From positions 1-6,574 of the forward strand of contig JAILQA010000072.1 in the NCBI GenBank assembly GCA_024699205.1: 6,574 nt of DNA, given 5' to 3'. Origin of the DNA: Treponema sp. Lineage in GTDB: Bacteria; Spirochaetota; Spirochaetia; Treponematales; Treponemataceae. A program made the translations under genes and the position numbers. The notes beneath the pieces are model-generated. The model was not told the origin of the DNA. It ran no database searches and worked only from the letters and a program-made list of their open reading frames with translations. Positions 4,982 through 6,574 of this stretch are shown here, piece after piece (positions within the stretch are counted from its first letter, which is position 1; every line of letters starts with the position of its first letter).

Positions 4982-6574
4982 TTAGTAGTAATATTCTCCG
5001 TTTCTGTAAGATTTTACATAGTATACATTTGAACCACCATCAACTTCGCTGCTCAAATAGGTTTCAAATCCGAGATCAACAGATGTTGAATCAGTGATTG
5101 CAAATGTCTTCAAATTTACTGAAACAACATTATTTTTATTAACTTTTGATGAAGTAGAACTTCCATTCAAACTATTTTCATCACCATAGTAATAGCATTC
5201 ATCGACAATAACAAGTTCATCTGGTTTTCTAGCAACGAATCTGCTTGGACCATAGAAATATGATTTTGTATAATCGTTTTCTGCAATTGCATTTCCCAGC
5301 ATATTTTCGTACCAACCAAAAATATTTGGTTTTGTACTATCAGAAAGATTTGTACCATCAAAGTTAGTAAATTTAAGATTATTATCATCAACTTTTACAG
5401 TTATGATACCACCTCTTAAATAACTCGAGCCGTCATATTGTTGGCTTACATTCTTTGTATTACACAAGATATAAAGATTTACAGAACCATCATTTCCGTC
5501 TATGGCCTGAATATCTGTAATATTTAATTTATCAATTTCAACTTCACTATTAACAAAACCAGTTGAAGAAATTACGTTTGGAGTACCAAGAGTATTTTCG
5601 TTCATAGGAATCTGAGAAACCAATATTGTATAATCATAATCCCCCGTAATATCTTCTATAGAAACAAAATAAAGATTATCCTTGAAAACTTCTATGTGAG
5701 AAGATTTATAATTTACTGAATGACCAAGAATCTTTCCACTAGTATCGCCATAAGCTAGAGTTACAGCAGTTCCATCTTCGGAGATATGGATAATTGCATT
5801 GTTTGTACCACCTCCGTTTTTAAGCAGGTAAACATTGCCGTCATAAGCACACATGTCCTGAACAGTATAATTTATGCCTTCATAGAATAATGTAGTGGTT
5901 ACAGAATCTGAACCAGGATATTTAATATGTTTATAAATTGACGTGTTGTTCGTTCCTTGATTTGAAGTACCTGTGAGAGTATAAATAGCTTGATTAGCAG
6001 GGTCGATAGCAAAATCAGCATTAGAATCAGGGATGGCAGTTACTTCTTTAATTTTTGCATTCTGCAGAGAAGAAGAATCAAGAGACTTTACACTTTCAAA
6101 ATTACTTACAGCATAGAAGCCTGGGGTAGGACTTGCAAACTCAATTCCACTTGAAGGCGGATTTGTACCGATGGTAGAAACATCAAAATCGAACAATACA
6201 ATTTGTGATTGACCGCGTATTTTTGTTGCTGTAATTTGAGCAGTAGCAGTTGCGCTTCGGGTGCCGCTTATAACTTCAACAACATAAGTCTTAGTTCCAA
6301 TTGCATTAGGTTCAAGAACAAAAGTATCACCACTAGCTTCTGCTGCTAGGCCATCAACATACCAGTCATAAGTGCTGCCTTCCTTTCCGCCAGTAACAGT
6401 GAAGGTGACTGTATTTTCTTCTTCATTAGGAAGGGCAGTAAGAGAAAGATCTGCAAATGGTTCAATACTTACGCTTATAGTTGCCACACTCCATTTTGCA
6501 TAGAAAACCTTATCACCAGTGCTTCCAGAAGGAATTTCAGTAATTTCAGAACCAGAAAAATCTTCCTCAGCATA
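4982..6574 (-). CDS. Large InlB-repeat / Ig-like surface or secreted protein, C-terminal 530 residues (cut by right edge)
   Basis: The reading frame is open to the right edge, so only the C-terminal 530 residues are seen. Visible residues 1-29 contain EITEIPSGSTGDKVFYAKWS (10-29), the typical end of an InlB B-repeat (Listeria-Bacteroides repeat, Flg_new). Residues of about 30-118 form an Ig/PKD-like beta domain with YDWYVDG (69-75) and an alternating Thr/Val/Ala C-strand. The rest (119-530) has recurring beta-strand units such as DMCAYDGNVYLL (240-251), IEVFKDNLYFV (294-304) and DELVIVDECYYY (452-463), suggesting a beta-propeller-like domain; that is an inference. The protein is rich in Asn, Ser, Thr and Tyr and ends in EYYY. 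A GTG at 6487-6485 is not the start: the upstream frame encodes the repeat. A signal peptide or lipobox is expected off the window. Function is unknown; host, glycan or cell-surface binding is plausible for such architectures. Confidence 0.82.
   Translation of the reverse strand, partial: YAEEDFSGSEITEIPSGSTGDKVFYAKWSVATISVSIEPFADLSLTALPNEEENTVTFTVTGGKEGSTYDWYVDGLAAEASGDTFVLEPNAIGTKTYVVEVISGTRSATATAQITATKIRGQSQIVLFDFDVSTIGTNPPSSGIEFASPTPGFYAVSNFESVKSLDSSSLQNAKIKEVTAIPDSNADFAIDPANQAIYTLTGTSNQGTNNTSIYKHIKYPGSDSVTTTLFYEGINYTVQDMCAYDGNVYLLKNGGGTNNAIIHISEDGTAVTLAYGDTSGKILGHSVNYKSSHIEVFKDNLYFVSIEDITGDYDYTILVSQIPMNENTLGTPNVISSTGFVNSEVEIDKLNITDIQAIDGNDGSVNLYILCNTKNVSQQYDGSSYLRGGIITVKVDDNNLKFTNFDGTNLSDSTKPNIFGWYENMLGNAIAENDYTKSYFYGPSRFVARKPDELVIVDECYYYGDENSLNGSSTSSKVNKNNVVSVNLKTFAITDSTSVDLGFETYLSSEVDGGSNVYYVKSYRNGEYYY

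Overview
This window looks like chromosomal DNA from an AT-rich spirochaete, most likely a Treponema relative. That reading is an inference from three things: a stand-alone CheX-type chemotaxis phosphatase, which is characteristic of spirochaetes; the start of a PyrE that resembles treponemal orotate phosphoribosyltransferases as I remember them; and a large InlB-repeat/Ig-like surface protein of a kind common in host-associated treponemes. No marker gene fixes the species.

Layout, left to right. Positions 1-167 hold the first 55 codons of pyrE on the minus strand; the rest lies off the left edge. Positions 168-389 have no gene but contain four consecutive hairpins and one plus-strand terminator-like hairpin. 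Positions 390-4261 hold a three-gene minus-strand operon. In transcription order it encodes a 684-residue FMN/FAD/4Fe-4S ene-reductase of the 2-enoate reductase / BaiCD-BaiH family, the large (catalytic) subunit of a heterodimeric aconitase X, and the small (swivel) subunit of the same enzyme. Positions 4262-4400 are a divergent promoter region. Positions 4401-4868 hold cheX on the plus strand. Positions 4904-4952 hold a bidirectional terminator. Positions 4982-6574 hold the C-terminal 530 residues of a surface or secreted protein on the minus strand, whose 5' end lies beyond the right edge.

How the genes may work together: aconitase X enzymes dehydrate a hydroxy acid, and the ene-reductase family reduces an activated C=C bond using NAD(P)H. 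Their tight co-orientation (52 nt and 34 nt gaps, one good upstream promoter, ribosome binding sites in front of each gene) suggests a 'dehydrate, then reduce' module that turns a hydroxy acid into a saturated acid, possibly as an anaerobic electron sink. The substrate cannot be read from the sequence. This operon is the most interesting part of the window. cheX, pyrE and the surface protein look functionally unrelated to it.

Two genes, cheX and pyrE, have no Shine-Dalgarno sequence. Each has a sigma70-like promoter whose -10 box ends 7 nt before a plausible ATG, which would fit leaderless or near-leaderless mRNAs.
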